The notes under the pieces were generated by a model. That model was given only the letters and a program-made list of their open reading frames with translations. It did not search any database and was not told the DNA's origin. A DNA stretch of 64,000 nucleotides, taken from Rhodobacteraceae bacterium QY30. GTDB taxonomy: Bacteria; Pseudomonadota; Alphaproteobacteria; Rhodobacterales; Rhodobacteraceae. Position numbers and translations under genes: made by a program. Shown here one piece after another: positions 34,697 to 43,311 of this stretch (positions within the stretch are counted from its first letter, which is position 1; every line of letters begins with the position of its first letter). The stretch covers positions 2,774,501-2,838,500 of the forward strand of contig CP023454.1 in assembly GCA_002356635.1 (NCBI GenBank), in the 5' to 3' direction.

Positions 34697-35622
34697 GCCA
34701 GCACCACCAGTCCCAACCCGAGGGCAATCATCGCGCGGAGGTAAAGCGACAGGCCGCGGTCCAGGTCGGCGGCCGTCGGATCCGGGGCGCCGGGGTTGAT
34801 CCAGGGTTCCTGGGCGATTCGGTCCTCATAGATCCGCGGACCGGACAGGCGCACACCCAGCGCGCCGGCCATCGCGGCCTCGGGCCAGCCGGCGTTGGGG
34901 CTGCGGTGGTGGCGCGCATCGCGGCGCATGGTCGCGAACGCCGCGCCAAAGCGGCCCGAAACGGCCGCGAACAGAAGGCCGGTCAGGCGTGCCGGGACCA
35001 GGTTCACCCAGTCATCAAGCCGCGCCGCGAACCAGCCGAAATGTTCGTAGCGTTCTGTCCGGTGGCCGATCATCGAATCCAACGTGTTGATCGCCTTGTA
35101 GGCGACAATCCCCGGAAGGCCGAGGATCACCCCCCAGAACAGCGGCGCCACGATCCCGTCCGAGGCGTTCTCCGCCAGGCTTTCCATGGCCGCCCGCGCC
35201 ACGCCGGCAGTGTCCAGCTGCTCGGGGTCGCGCCCGACGATTGCCGCCACCGCCCGCCGCGCGCCCGGCAGATCGCCGGTGGCCAGGGGCAGGACCACGG
35301 CCGCGACATGGTCATGAAGCGACCGCGTCGCCAGGAAGGGCCAGGCAAGGATCCCGGTCAGGACAAGGCCCGGCCAGCCGTGCGGCAGCATCGACTGGAG
35401 AACGACCGCCAGCCCGGCGCTGACACCCACGACGATCAGTGTTGCGATCATCCCGGCGCGGCGGCGCTCGATGATGTCGCGGCCCTTGTTGAACTCGGCC
35501 TCGACCCAGGTGATGAGCCTGCCGATCCAAGTGACGGGGTGGCCGATCCGGTCGTAGAGCGGGCGGGGCCAACCCAGGGCGGCGTCGATCAGCATGGCCA
35601 GCGCCATCACGGAAGCAAACAT
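34687..35622 (-). CDS. cbiB: adenosylcobinamide-phosphate synthase
   Basis: Membrane enzyme joining adenosylcobyric acid to aminopropanol phosphate (CbiB in Salmonella, CobD in P. denitrificans). The 311-aa product has several hydrophobic helices, RPLYDRIGHPVTWIGRLI near the start, ARAAMESLAENASDGIVAPLFW and the later block HHRSPNAGWPEAAMAGALGVRL. The ATG at 35622 overlaps the kinase stop as TGATG and has GGAG seven bases upstream; a GTG two codons earlier sits too close to that box. Confidence 0.94.
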   Translation of the reverse strand: MFASVMALAMLIDAALGWPRPLYDRIGHPVTWIGRLITWVEAEFNKGRDIIERRRAGMIATLIVVGVSAGLAVVLQSMLPHGWPGLVLTGILAWPFLATRSLHDHVAAVVLPLATGDLPGARRAVAAIVGRDPEQLDTAGVARAAMESLAENASDGIVAPLFWGVILGLPGIVAYKAINTLDSMIGHRTERYEHFGWFAARLDDWVNLVPARLTGLLFAAVSGRFGAAFATMRRDARHHRSPNAGWPEAAMAGALGVRLSGPRIYEDRIAQEPWINPGAPDPTAADLDRGLSLYLRAMIALGLGLVVLAWI

Positions 35623-36428
35623 CAGCACTCTCCAGTCCTGAAGCGTGTGATCCGGGAAAATCCGGCCCGGTGCAAGTCCGCGACCGCCGCCTGAGGCACC
35701 ATTCCCGGCGCGAAGATCAGCGCCCGGGCTGATCCTGTGTGCGCAACCGACCAGCCCAGCGCGCCGTGGCGCCGGGCCAGTTCGGCGGTCGGATCATCCG
35801 CGGGACCACGAAGCGACAGGCAGCGCGCGGCCGACTGGCTGGCGATTCGGGCCAGCGCCGCCAGATCGCCCGCAGCCTGTCGCCAGTCCGCGACCAGGTC
35901 GCCAACCTCCGCGAAGCGGCTGTCGCGCGGATCAGTGCGGCGCGGGGGGCCGTAGAAGCCGCCCAGGATCTCCATCCGCGGCAGAGGCGGCAGCCGGTCG
36001 ATCACGGTCCCCAGCCGCGAGGCCCAGAGCAGCCGTTCCGGAGCGGGATACATCAGGGGATCGCTTGCCCCTTCGGACGCAAGACACAGCGCCGCCAGAT
36101 CCTCGGGCGCCCTCAGGCCGGCCAGTCGCCCCAGCGCCACCCGCGCCGCCGTCGAGGCCCCTGCCCCGCCGCCCACCGGCATCCCCGCGCAAAGGACGAT
36201 CCGGCCGCGGGGCGCGCGTCCCGCCACGGACAGAAGCCGACGCACCTCGGCCCTTGGAACGACCCGCCCCCCGGGCTGGTGCAGCGCGAACTGGCCGGGT
36301 AGCAGGTGCGCCGTCACCGCCAGCGCAGGACAAGGCAAGGTGATCAGCGCCACGGGGCCGTCGGGCCCCATCCGGCCCTGCACCAGTTCCCCGAAGTGAC
36401 CGGCCACGCGGACCGCCTGGCGGGTCAT
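35622..36428 (-). CDS. GHMP-family kinase, putative L-threonine kinase (PduX-like)
   Basis: A 268-aa GHMP-superfamily protein. Visible are GHFGELVQGRM near residue 10 (substrate-side motif), the ATP loop MPVGGGAGASTAARVALGRL near 85-105 and a C-terminal AHTGSARALIF block. PduX of Salmonella, a GHMP kinase, phosphorylates L-threonine for the B12 nucleotide loop. Position between the ribazole-type phosphatase and cbiB-cobC makes that role likely here. It overlaps both neighbours (ATGA with the phosphatase, TGATG with cbiB). Substrate not proven; other GHMP substrates are possible. Confidence 0.78.
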   Translation of the reverse strand: MTRQAVRVAGHFGELVQGRMGPDGPVALITLPCPALAVTAHLLPGQFALHQPGGRVVPRAEVRRLLSVAGRAPRGRIVLCAGMPVGGGAGASTAARVALGRLAGLRAPEDLAALCLASEGASDPLMYPAPERLLWASRLGTVIDRLPPLPRMEILGGFYGPPRRTDPRDSRFAEVGDLVADWRQAAGDLAALARIASQSAARCLSLRGPADDPTAELARRHGALGWSVAHTGSARALIFAPGMVPQAAVADLHRAGFSRITRFRTGEC

Positions 36429-36997
36429 GCCAGGGTCCGGTTGACGAAGCGCACCGATGCCCCGCCGGGAAACAACCGGACGGCGGTGACGGACAGGGGC
36501 GCGACCTCGAACGCCAGGGCCGCCGGAACCGAGCCCAGCGCCAGCGCCAGCGCGGCGCGCACGGTCCCCGCGTGGGCCACCACGGCAATCCGCCCCGCAG
36601 ACAGGTCGCGCAGCGCCGGCGCGATCCGGGCGCAGAGCGTCGCGAAGCTTTCCCCGTCCGGCGGGCAGTGATGCGCCAGTTCCCCCACGGAAAGCGGCCC
36701 CAGGTCGGGCAGGTCCGTCAGCGGACGGCCTTCCCAGGCGCCGAAATCCTGCTCCCACAGGCGCGGATCGGGATGCTGGTCCTGGCCCGGGAACAGCGCC
36801 CGCGCTGTCTGCACGCAGCGCCGCGCCGGCGATACCGTCAGCCGATCGACCGAACCGACAGCTTCGGCGATCCGCACCAGGGCAGAGGGTTCGGGCAGAA
36901 TCGCATCGACATCGGTGCGACCGCAAAGCCGTCCCCCGGCATCGGCGGGGGCGTGGCGGATCAGTATCAGCTCGGTGGTCGGGATGTGGTCGGACAC
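36425..36997 (-). CDS. histidine phosphatase family protein, likely alpha-ribazole phosphatase type
   Basis: Phosphoglycerate mutase-like phosphatase of 190 aa. The active-site motif is LIRHAPAD (RHA instead of the classical RHG), followed by SPARRCVQTARAL with the second conserved Arg, WEQDFGAWEGRP (Glu) and the distal catalytic His in VVAHAGTVRAAL. In Salmonella CobC such an enzyme removes the phosphate of alpha-ribazole phosphate or of the final cobalamin phosphate. First gene of the nucleotide-loop operon; divergent from cobP over a 109-base gap with no clear riboswitch. Confidence 0.85.
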   Translation of the reverse strand: MSDHIPTTELILIRHAPADAGGRLCGRTDVDAILPEPSALVRIAEAVGSVDRLTVSPARRCVQTARALFPGQDQHPDPRLWEQDFGAWEGRPLTDLPDLGPLSVGELAHHCPPDGESFATLCARIAPALRDLSAGRIAVVAHAGTVRAALALALGSVPAALAFEVAPLSVTAVRLFPGGASVRFVNRTLA

Positions 36998-37106
36998 GGT
37001 CGGGTTTGGGCCTTTTCAATTCGCGCGAAGGGTGGTTGGTAGTCGCACCGGCGCCCGCCCCCCTTGGGTCGGCAAGCCGCCGTAGGGCGCCAGGAGCGGG
37101 TCCAGC

Positions 37107-37613
37107 ATGACGACGACACTCATCACAGGGGGCGCCCGTTCGGGCAAGAGCGTTCTGGCAGAGGCGCGCGCGCTGGCCGCGCCCGGACGCCCGACCTACA
37201 TCGCCACCGCCACAGCCGGCGATGCCGAAATGGCCCAGCGCATCGCCCAGCACCGCGCCCGGCGCGATGCCCGCTGGCACGATGTGGAAGCGCCGCTCGA
37301 CCTGGTTGCCGCGCTGGAAGGCACCGACGGCACAGGCGCGCGGCTGGTCGATTGCCTGACGCTGTGGCTGACCAACCTGATGTTCACGCCGGGGCGCGAC
37401 TGGCAGGCCGAAGCTTCAGCCCTGGTGGCCGCCCTGCCCCGGCAGCAAAGTCCGGTGATCCTGGTCACCAACGAAGTCGGCATGGGAATCGTGCCCGACA
37501 ACGCGCTGGCGCGGCAGTTCCGCGATGCGGCGGGGGCGCTCAACCAGCAGGTGGCCGCCGCCGTCGACGAAGTCATCCTGGCCGTATCCGGCCTTCCACT
37601 GAAGGTGAAATGA
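37107..37613 (+). CDS. cobP: adenosylcobinamide kinase / adenosylcobinamide-phosphate guanylyltransferase
   Basis: Bifunctional enzyme (CobU in Salmonella) that phosphorylates adenosylcobinamide and then transfers GMP. The 168-aa product starts MTTTLITGGARSGKSVLAEA with P-loop GGARSGKS (8-15), then YIATATAGDAEMAQRIAQHR with the guanylylated-His region, LVDCLTLWLTNLM and VTNEVGMGIVPDNALAR. Length fits. It overlaps cobT by the ATGA-type junction at 37610-37613. Confidence 0.96.
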   Translation: MTTTLITGGARSGKSVLAEARALAAPGRPTYIATATAGDAEMAQRIAQHRARRDARWHDVEAPLDLVAALEGTDGTGARLVDCLTLWLTNLMFTPGRDWQAEASALVAALPRQQSPVILVTNEVGMGIVPDNALARQFRDAAGALNQQVAAAVDEVILAVSGLPLKVK

Positions 37614-38632
37614 TGTCTGATCTCTTTCCTGCCGCCTCCTTTCAGGACCTGCGTGCCCGCCTGGCGGACCTGCCCGCGCCCGACGCGGCCGCAGCACAGG
37701 CAGCACGGGATCGACAGAACAGCCTGACGAAGCCGCCGGGTTCGCTCGGGCGGCTGGAGGATCTGGCGATCTTCATGGCCGGGTGGCTTGGAACTGACCG
37801 ACCGCGGATCAACAAGGCGCAAGCCGTGATCTTCGCGGGCAACCACGGCATCTGCGCGCAAGGCGTGAACCCCTTCCCGCAGGAAGTCACCGCGCAGATG
37901 GTTGCGAATTTCGAACATGGCGGCGCGGCGATCAACCAGCTGTGTCGGGCCAGCGGCGCGGATCTGTCGGTCGTTGCCCTGGATCTGGACCGCCCGACGC
38001 AGGATTTCACCGCGAGCCCCGCGATGACCGAGGCCGAGACGCTGGACGCCATGGAACGCGGGGCGGCGGCGGTGGACCGGTCTGCGCAGGTGCTGGTGCT
38101 GGGCGAAATGGGCATCGGCAATTCCACGATCGCCGCGGCGCTGGCGCGGGCGACCTTCGGCGGCCATGCCCCGGACTGGGTCGGGCCGGGAACCGGGTCG
38201 GACGCGGATGGCATGTCGCTGAAGGCGCGGGTGATCGAGGCGGGGATCGCCCGCCACGCCGCCACCTTGGGCGATCCGCTGGCGGTGCTGGCAGCTCTTG
38301 GCGGGCGCGAACAGGCAGCTATCTGCGGCGCGGTTCTGGCCGCGCGCATGGCGCGGATTCCGGTGATCCTTGACGGATTCATCTGCTCCGCTTCAGCCGC
38401 CGTCCTGCATCCTTTTGCCGGGGCGCTGGATCATTGCCTGATCGGCCACGCCTCGACCGAACCGGGGCACCGCCGCCTCTTGGCCGCGCTCGGAAAAGAA
38501 CCGGTGCTGGAGATGCGGATGCGGCTTGGCGAAGGCTCGGGTGCTGCGCTGTCGCTGGGCATTCTCCGTGCGGCGCTGGAATGCCACAATGGCATGGCCA
38601 CCTTCGCCGAAGCCGGCGTTTCGGGGGGCTGA
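37613..38632 (+). CDS. cobT: nicotinate-nucleotide--dimethylbenzimidazole phosphoribosyltransferase
   Basis: Makes alpha-ribazole phosphate from nicotinate mononucleotide and the BluB product. The 339-aa product has LTKPPGSLGRLEDLA, IFAGNHGICAQGVNPFPQEVT, MGIGNSTIAAALARA and ILDGFICSASAAVLHPF, the CobT (Salmonella)/CobU (P. denitrificans) pattern, and a late Glu in LEMRMRLGEGSGAAL as the probable catalytic base. Two ATG codons in tandem (37610, 37613) are possible starts. It is unrelated to the cobaltochelatase subunit also called CobT. Confidence 0.96.
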   Translation: MSDLFPAASFQDLRARLADLPAPDAAAAQAARDRQNSLTKPPGSLGRLEDLAIFMAGWLGTDRPRINKAQAVIFAGNHGICAQGVNPFPQEVTAQMVANFEHGGAAINQLCRASGADLSVVALDLDRPTQDFTASPAMTEAETLDAMERGAAAVDRSAQVLVLGEMGIGNSTIAAALARATFGGHAPDWVGPGTGSDADGMSLKARVIEAGIARHAATLGDPLAVLAALGGREQAAICGAVLAARMARIPVILDGFICSASAAVLHPFAGALDHCLIGHASTEPGHRRLLAALGKEPVLEMRMRLGEGSGAALSLGILRAALECHNGMATFAEAGVSGG

Positions 38633-38633
38633 G

Positions 38634-39380
38634 ATGGTCGCGCGCTGGGATGAACTCCGGCTGGCGGTGATGCTGCTTACGCGGTTGCCGATGGGGCGGC
38701 TGGCCGATCCGGCCCCGCCGCTTCGCGCCGTAGCCTGGGCCTATCCGGTCGCGGGGGCCATCGCGGCGCTGCCGGCTGCACTGGTCTTCTGGGCCGCAGT
38801 CGGCCTGCCCCCGCTCATGGCGGCGTTGCTTGCCCTCGCCGCCGGGGCGCTGGCCACCGGCGGGCTGCATGAAGACGGGCTTGCGGATGTGGCGGACGGC
38901 TTCGGCGGCGGCACCAGCCGCGACCGCAAGCTCGAGATCATGAAGGACAGCCGCATCGGCAGCTATGGCGCGCTGGCGCTGCTTCTGTCGGTGGGCCTGC
39001 GCGCCAGCGGCCTTGCTGCCGCCCCTGATGCACTGACAGGGATGGCCGCTCTGGTGGGCCTGGGGATGGCAAGTCGGGCGGGCCTGCCCTGGATCATGCA
39101 GGCGGTTCGAACCGCGCGCCCCGGCGGGCTCGGTGCGACTGCGGGTGGCGTCTCGGGCAAGGCGGCCGCGTTCGCGGTCGCTTTGGGCCTGTTGGGGCTT
39201 CTGATCACCGGCCATGCGCTGGCCATGCTCGTCGCAATGGCGCTGGCGGGCTTCGGCTTCACGCTGCTTTGCCTTCGCCAGATCGGCGGATACACCGGTG
39301 ACACGCTTGGCGCCACGCAGCAGCTTACAGAAATCGCAGGCTGGATCGTCCTTGCGGCGCTCTGGACACCGCCGGCCTGA
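38634..39380 (+). CDS. cobS: adenosylcobinamide-GDP ribazoletransferase (cobalamin synthase)
   Basis: Membrane enzyme of the last step, joining alpha-ribazole (phosphate) to adenosylcobinamide-GDP (CobV in P. denitrificans). The 248-aa polytopic protein has LTRLPMG near residue 20, GGLHEDGLADVADGFGGG with the acidic metal-binding cluster, RIGSYGALAL and GGYTGDTLGATQQLTEI. The GGGGGG stretch at the cobT end acts as ribosome binding site. Last gene of cobP-cobT-cobS, not to be confused with chelatase CobS. Confidence 0.95.
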   Translation: MVARWDELRLAVMLLTRLPMGRLADPAPPLRAVAWAYPVAGAIAALPAALVFWAAVGLPPLMAALLALAAGALATGGLHEDGLADVADGFGGGTSRDRKLEIMKDSRIGSYGALALLLSVGLRASGLAAAPDALTGMAALVGLGMASRAGLPWIMQAVRTARPGGLGATAGGVSGKAAAFAVALGLLGLLITGHALAMLVAMALAGFGFTLLCLRQIGGYTGDTLGATQQLTEIAGWIVLAALWTPPA

Positions 39381-39387
39381 CACCGTC

Positions 39388-39447
39388 TTTCATCTTGGCC
39401 GAAATATCCCGATGGGGGTCCGGGGGAAGCAGCGCTTCCCCCGGCTG
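39388..39447 (-). repeat. dispersed repeat family 1, full copy between cobS and the transaminase gene
   Basis: Plus-strand reading TTTCATCTTGGCCGAAATAT then CCCGATGGGGGTCC and a perfect hairpin CCGGGGGAAGC-AGC-GCTTCCCCCGG (39420-39444). It is the inverted equivalent of 31298-31346 and fills the gap between two convergent genes, where it could act as a bidirectional 3' end. Confidence 0.7.
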
Positions 39448-39450
39448 CCC

Positions 39451-40722
39451 TCAGGCCTTGCGGGCGGCGCGGATCGATTCGTCCAGAATGCCCAACGCTT
39501 CGGTGAAGACCGGATCCTGGATGGTGATCGGCGACAGGAAGCGGATCACGTTGCCATAGACACCGCAGATCAGCAGGATCAGCCCGCGCTTTTGCGCCTC
39601 CAACCGGACGTTCGTCGTGAACTCGGCCGAAGGCTTGCCGCCCAGGTTGAATTCGACCGCGTTCATGAAGCCCGGGCCGCGGATGTCGACGATTTCCGGC
39701 ACGTCATCCCGCAGGGATGCCAGGTGCTGCTTCAGCCGGCCGCCCAACTGGTTGGCACGGTCGATCAGGCCCTCTTCCTCGATCACGTCCAGAACCGCGT
39801 TCGCGGCCGCGATGCCCAGCGGGCTGCCGCCATATGTGCCGCCCAGACCGCCCGGCGCGGGGGCGTCCATGATCTCGGCGCGGCCCGTGACGGCGGCCAG
39901 CGGGAAGCCACCCGCCAGCGATTTCGCCATCGTGGTCAGATCGGGCGCGATGTCGTGATGTTCCATCGCGAACATCTTGCCGGTGCGCGCAAATCCGGTC
40001 TGCACCTCGTCCGCGATCAGAAGGATGCCGTGTTCATCGCAGATCGCGCGCAGCTTCGACATGAACTCGCGCGGCGCCTCGTAGAAGCCGCCTTCGCCCT
40101 GCACGGGTTCAAGGATGATCGCGGCAACGCGCTTCGGATCGACATCGGCCTTAAACAGGTAGTGCAGCGCATCGATGGACTGGTCGACCGAGACGCCGTG
40201 CAGCGGGACCGGGAAGGGCACATGAAACACATCGCCCGGCATCGCGCCGAAGCCGACCTTGTAGGGCACCACCTTCCCCGTCAGCGCCATGCCCATGAAG
40301 GTCCGGCCGTGGAACGCGCCGGTAAAGGCAACGACCGCCTGGCGGCCCGTGGCGGCGCGGGCGATCTTGATTGCGTTCTCCACCGCTTCGGCGCCGGTGG
40401 TGACGAAGATCGTCTTCTTCTCGCCCGGCACCGGAACGATGGTATTCAGACGCTCGGCCAGCCGGACATAGTTTTCATAAGGCAGCACTTGATGACAGGT
40501 GTGGGTGAACCGGTCGATCTGTTCCTTCACCGCCGCGATGACCTTCGGGTGACGGTGGCCGGTGTTCAGCACCGCAATGCCCCCGGCAAAGTCGATGTAG
40601 CGCTTGCCTTCGCTGTCCCAGACCTCGGCGTTTTCGGCGCGTTCAGCGAAAATCTGGGTCTGCACCCCCACGCCGCGCGACATGGCATCCTTGCGGCGGG
40701 CTTCAAGATCGGCGTTCGACAT
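39451..40722 (-). CDS. gabT: 4-aminobutyrate--2-oxoglutarate transaminase
   Basis: Class III PLP aminotransferase of 423 aa, predicted to convert GABA (or a related omega-amino acid) to the semialdehyde. It has FAGGIAVLNTGHRHP, FVTTGAEAVENAIKIARAATGR (105-127), the FHGRT substrate loop (138-142), ILLIADEVQTGFARTG with the PLP-stacking Asp, and the PLP lysine K267 in TTMAKSLAGGFPL. Length and motifs match GabT. It is divergent from an XRE-cupin regulator with a perfect palindrome between them, so it is likely that regulator's target. No succinate-semialdehyde dehydrogenase gene is adjacent. Confidence 0.9.
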   Translation of the reverse strand: MSNADLEARRKDAMSRGVGVQTQIFAERAENAEVWDSEGKRYIDFAGGIAVLNTGHRHPKVIAAVKEQIDRFTHTCHQVLPYENYVRLAERLNTIVPVPGEKKTIFVTTGAEAVENAIKIARAATGRQAVVAFTGAFHGRTFMGMALTGKVVPYKVGFGAMPGDVFHVPFPVPLHGVSVDQSIDALHYLFKADVDPKRVAAIILEPVQGEGGFYEAPREFMSKLRAICDEHGILLIADEVQTGFARTGKMFAMEHHDIAPDLTTMAKSLAGGFPLAAVTGRAEIMDAPAPGGLGGTYGGSPLGIAAANAVLDVIEEEGLIDRANQLGGRLKQHLASLRDDVPEIVDIRGPGFMNAVEFNLGGKPSAEFTTNVRLEAQKRGLILLICGVYGNVIRFLSPITIQDPVFTEALGILDESIRAARKA

Positions 40723-40783
40723 CGTGTTGGTCCCTGTGGAGGGCGGGCAGGCCCTGCCTGCGCAGCCGGTTGCAGTTGGCGTT

Positions 40784-40798
40784 CAATATTCTATATTG
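40784..40798. promoter_or_regulatory. candidate operator, palindrome CAATAT-TCT-ATATTG
   Basis: A perfect 6-bp palindrome with a 3-base centre in the 136-base divergent region between gabT and the XRE-cupin gene. It is AT-rich in an otherwise GC-rich region and is followed by ATAATAAATTTA, which could be a -10 region. Likely binding site of the adjacent regulator; inference. Confidence 0.5.
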
Positions 40799-40858
40799 CC
40801 GGATAATAAATTTACCGCCGGGCGCTGCAAGAAGAATCCGGCATCGGAAGGCCTGAAG

Positions 40859-41413
40859 ATGAGCTTTGACACCGGGGCCCGGCTGAAATCAGAACGAGAG
40901 GCGCGCAAGCTCTCGCAACGCCAGCTTGCGGCAGCGGCTGGCGTGACGGCGGCGATGATCTCGATGATCGAACAGAACCGCACCAGCCCCTCGATCGCGA
41001 CGATGAAGAAGATCCTCGCGGGCTTGAACATCCCGCTGTCGGCCTTCTTCGCCGAAGATACGGCGCCCGAACCGAAATGGCACTTCACCCGCGACGAACT
41101 GCGCGAGATCACGCCGAAGGGCCAGGGCGGCGTGCGGTTCTTCCAGGTCGGTCGGCCCGGAGAAACGGCGTTGATGATCCTTTACGAAACCTACCAGCCC
41201 GGCGCCGATACCGGCCCCGATGTCTACAGCCACGAAGCCGAAGAAGGCGGGATCGTCATTTCGGGCCAGATCCTGATCACCGTAGGCGGCGAGACGCGGC
41301 TTTTGCAGGCGGGGGACGCCTATCTGTTCAACAGCCGCCAGCCCCACCGTTTCCAGAACCCGGGTCCGGAGACCTGCGTCGTGGTCAGCGCCTGCACGCC
41401 GCCCACCTTCTGA
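40859..41413 (+). CDS. XRE-family transcriptional regulator with cupin domain
   Basis: A 184-aa DNA-binding regulator. The N-terminal HTH is LKSEREARKLSQRQLAAAAG with VTAAMISMIEQNRTSPSIATM (about 9-50), and the C-terminal cupin (about 110-180) has YSHEAEEGGIVISGQI and DAYLFNSRQPHRFQN with metal-binding His/Glu positions. This layout is that of PuuR-type regulators of polyamine/GABA catabolism, which fits the divergent transaminase gene. An effector such as putrescine or GABA is inference. It ends 3 bases before the convergent rppH. Confidence 0.88.
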   Translation: MSFDTGARLKSEREARKLSQRQLAAAAGVTAAMISMIEQNRTSPSIATMKKILAGLNIPLSAFFAEDTAPEPKWHFTRDELREITPKGQGGVRFFQVGRPGETALMILYETYQPGADTGPDVYSHEAEEGGIVISGQILITVGGETRLLQAGDAYLFNSRQPHRFQNPGPETCVVVSACTPPTF

Positions 41414-41416
41414 CGT

Positions 41417-41902
41417 TCAAGCGAGGTGGTCGCGGAACTGGGCGATGACCTCTGCGTAAAGCGCACGCTTGAAGGGGACGATGGCCGCAAGCATCTCGTC
41501 CGCCGTGACCCATTTCCATTCGGAAAATTCGGGGTGTTCGGTTTCGATGTCGATCTGGTCATCCCGGCCCAGAAAGCGGAACAGGAACCATTTCTGCCGC
41601 TGGCCGCGATACTTGCCGCCCCAGACATGGCCCAGCAGATCGGGGGGCAAGTCATAGGTTATCCAGCCCTTCGTCTTGGCGACGAATTCGACCAGATCCT
41701 CGGTCACCCCGGTCTCTTCCCAAAGCTCGCGAAGTGCTGCCTTGCGGGGCTTCTCATCCGCGTCGATCCCGCCTTGGGGCATCTGCCAGGCAGCCGAAGG
41801 ACTGTCCTTGCGCTGGGCGGCGAAGATGCGGCCCTGCGCGTCGATCAGCACCACGCCGACCCCGGCGCGGTAAGGAAGGCTGGTGGCGGTGTCTGCGTCC
41901 AT
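41417..41902 (-). CDS. rppH: RNA pyrophosphohydrolase
   Basis: Nudix hydrolase that removes pyrophosphate from 5'-triphosphate RNA to trigger decay. The 161-aa product has [30 protein letters not shown] and the Nudix box from G44 ([17 protein letters not shown], then WEETGV) with Glu59, Glu62 and Glu63. Size fits the RppH/IalA group. It follows ctpA by 55 bases on the same strand and probably belongs to the same transcript. Confidence 0.94.
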   Translation of the reverse strand: MDADTATSLPYRAGVGVVLIDAQGRIFAAQRKDSPSAAWQMPQGGIDADEKPRKAALRELWEETGVTEDLVEFVAKTKGWITYDLPPDLLGHVWGGKYRGQRQKWFLFRFLGRDDQIDIETEHPEFSEWKWVTADEMLAAIVPFKRALYAEVIAQFRDHLA

Positions 41903-41957
41903 CGCGGGGATTGCGGGCCGGGTTGCCCCGGCCGCCCTTTCGTTTCGGTTCCGGGGA

Positions 41958-43304
41958 TCAGGGTTTCGGCGCGACGGCGGCCAGGCCCTTCAGGATGTCG
42001 ATGGCATAGGCCAGCTGGTAATCCTCCTGACGCAGCTTGGCGCTGTCCTCGGCGTGCTTCTGTTCCTCCTGAAGGACGCGCTTTTCATCCTCGGTCATCG
42101 AGTCGTTCGACAGGCTGCCCCGCAGATCGGCCTCGGACCGCTGCTTTTCCGCGGCCGATTTCGCTTCCTCGGCCTTGTCATCCGCAGGCTGGACCGGCGG
42201 CTGGTCAACCCAGATGTCGGGCGAGATGCCCAGCGACTGGATCGAGCGGCCCGAGGGCGTGTAGTAGCGCGCCGTGGTCAGCCGCATCGCGCCGCCGCCC
42301 TTCATCGGCATCACCGTCTGGACCGACCCCTTGCCGAAGCTCTTGGTGCCGACGACGATGGCGCGGCGGTGATCCTGCAACGCTCCAGTGACGATTTCCG
42401 ACGCCGAGGCCGAGCCGCCGTTGATCAGCACGACGATCGGCTTGCCGTTGATCAGATCGCCCGGTTCCGCGTTGAAGCGTTCGCTGTCCTGGGGATTGCG
42501 GCCGCGGGTCGAGACGATTTCCCCCTTGTCCAGGAAGGCATCCGACACCGAGATCGCCTGCGTCAGAAGCCCGCCGGGGTTGTTGCGCAGGTCAACGACG
42601 ACGCCGTCGATCTTTTCAAGCCCGCCCGCCTCGGTGATGGATTTCTTCAGGCCTTCTTCCAGATTCGGGAAGGTCTGGTCGTTGAAGGTGGTGATCCGGG
42701 CGATGACCGTCTTGCCCTCCAGCCGGGTCTTTACGGCGGTCAGCTTGATCGTGTCGCGGATGATCGACACATCGAAAGGCTTTTCGGTGCCTTCGCGCGC
42801 GATGGTGATGACGATTTCCGAACCGACCGGCCCGCGCATCTTGTCGACCGCCTGATCAAGCGTCAGGCCAAGCACGCTTTCGCCATCGACATGGGTGATG
42901 AAATCACCCGCCTTGATCCCGGACTGCGCCGCGGGTGTGCCGTCGATGGGCGAGACGACCTTGATGAAGCCCTCCTCCTGCGTGACCTCGATCCCCAGGC
43001 CGCCGAATTCGCCCTTCGTCTGGACGCGCATGTCGTTGTAGTCGTCGGGCGGCATGTAGCTGGAATGCGGATCCAGAGAGGTGAGCATGCCGTTGATCGC
43101 CGCCTCGATCAGCTTGCCTTCGTCGACCTGTTCCACGTATTGCGCGCGGATGCGTTCGAAGATCGAGCCGAACAGGTCCAGCTGTTCATAGACGGATGCC
43201 GGCTTCTTCGCCGCGTCCTGGGCCAGCAACGGACCCGCGACCTGAGTCGTCAGCAACACCCCGGCCACCGTGCCGCCCAGGGCGGCCATAACGAATTTCC
43301 TCAT
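41958..43304 (-). CDS. ctpA: carboxy-terminal processing protease (S41 family)
   Basis: Periplasmic serine protease that trims C-termini of wall or membrane proteins. The 448-aa product has an N-terminal signal sequence ([20 protein letters not shown], cleaved near AQA-like LLAQ-D), a PDZ domain (about 100-180, [12 protein letters not shown]) and the S41 catalytic domain with GGSASASEI (Ser near 300-302) and the general base K325 in [12 protein letters not shown]. The C-terminal 60 residues are charged and helical. EnvC-type activators and Ctp proteases are often neighbours, as here. Confidence 0.93.
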   Translation of the reverse strand: MRKFVMAALGGTVAGVLLTTQVAGPLLAQDAAKKPASVYEQLDLFGSIFERIRAQYVEQVDEGKLIEAAINGMLTSLDPHSSYMPPDDYNDMRVQTKGEFGGLGIEVTQEEGFIKVVSPIDGTPAAQSGIKAGDFITHVDGESVLGLTLDQAVDKMRGPVGSEIVITIAREGTEKPFDVSIIRDTIKLTAVKTRLEGKTVIARITTFNDQTFPNLEEGLKKSITEAGGLEKIDGVVVDLRNNPGGLLTQAISVSDAFLDKGEIVSTRGRNPQDSERFNAEPGDLINGKPIVVLINGGSASASEIVTGALQDHRRAIVVGTKSFGKGSVQTVMPMKGGGAMRLTTARYYTPSGRSIQSLGISPDIWVDQPPVQPADDKAEEAKSAAEKQRSEADLRGSLSNDSMTEDEKRVLQEEQKHAEDSAKLRQEDYQLAYAIDILKGLAAVAPKP

Positions 43305-43311
43305 CGTCCGT

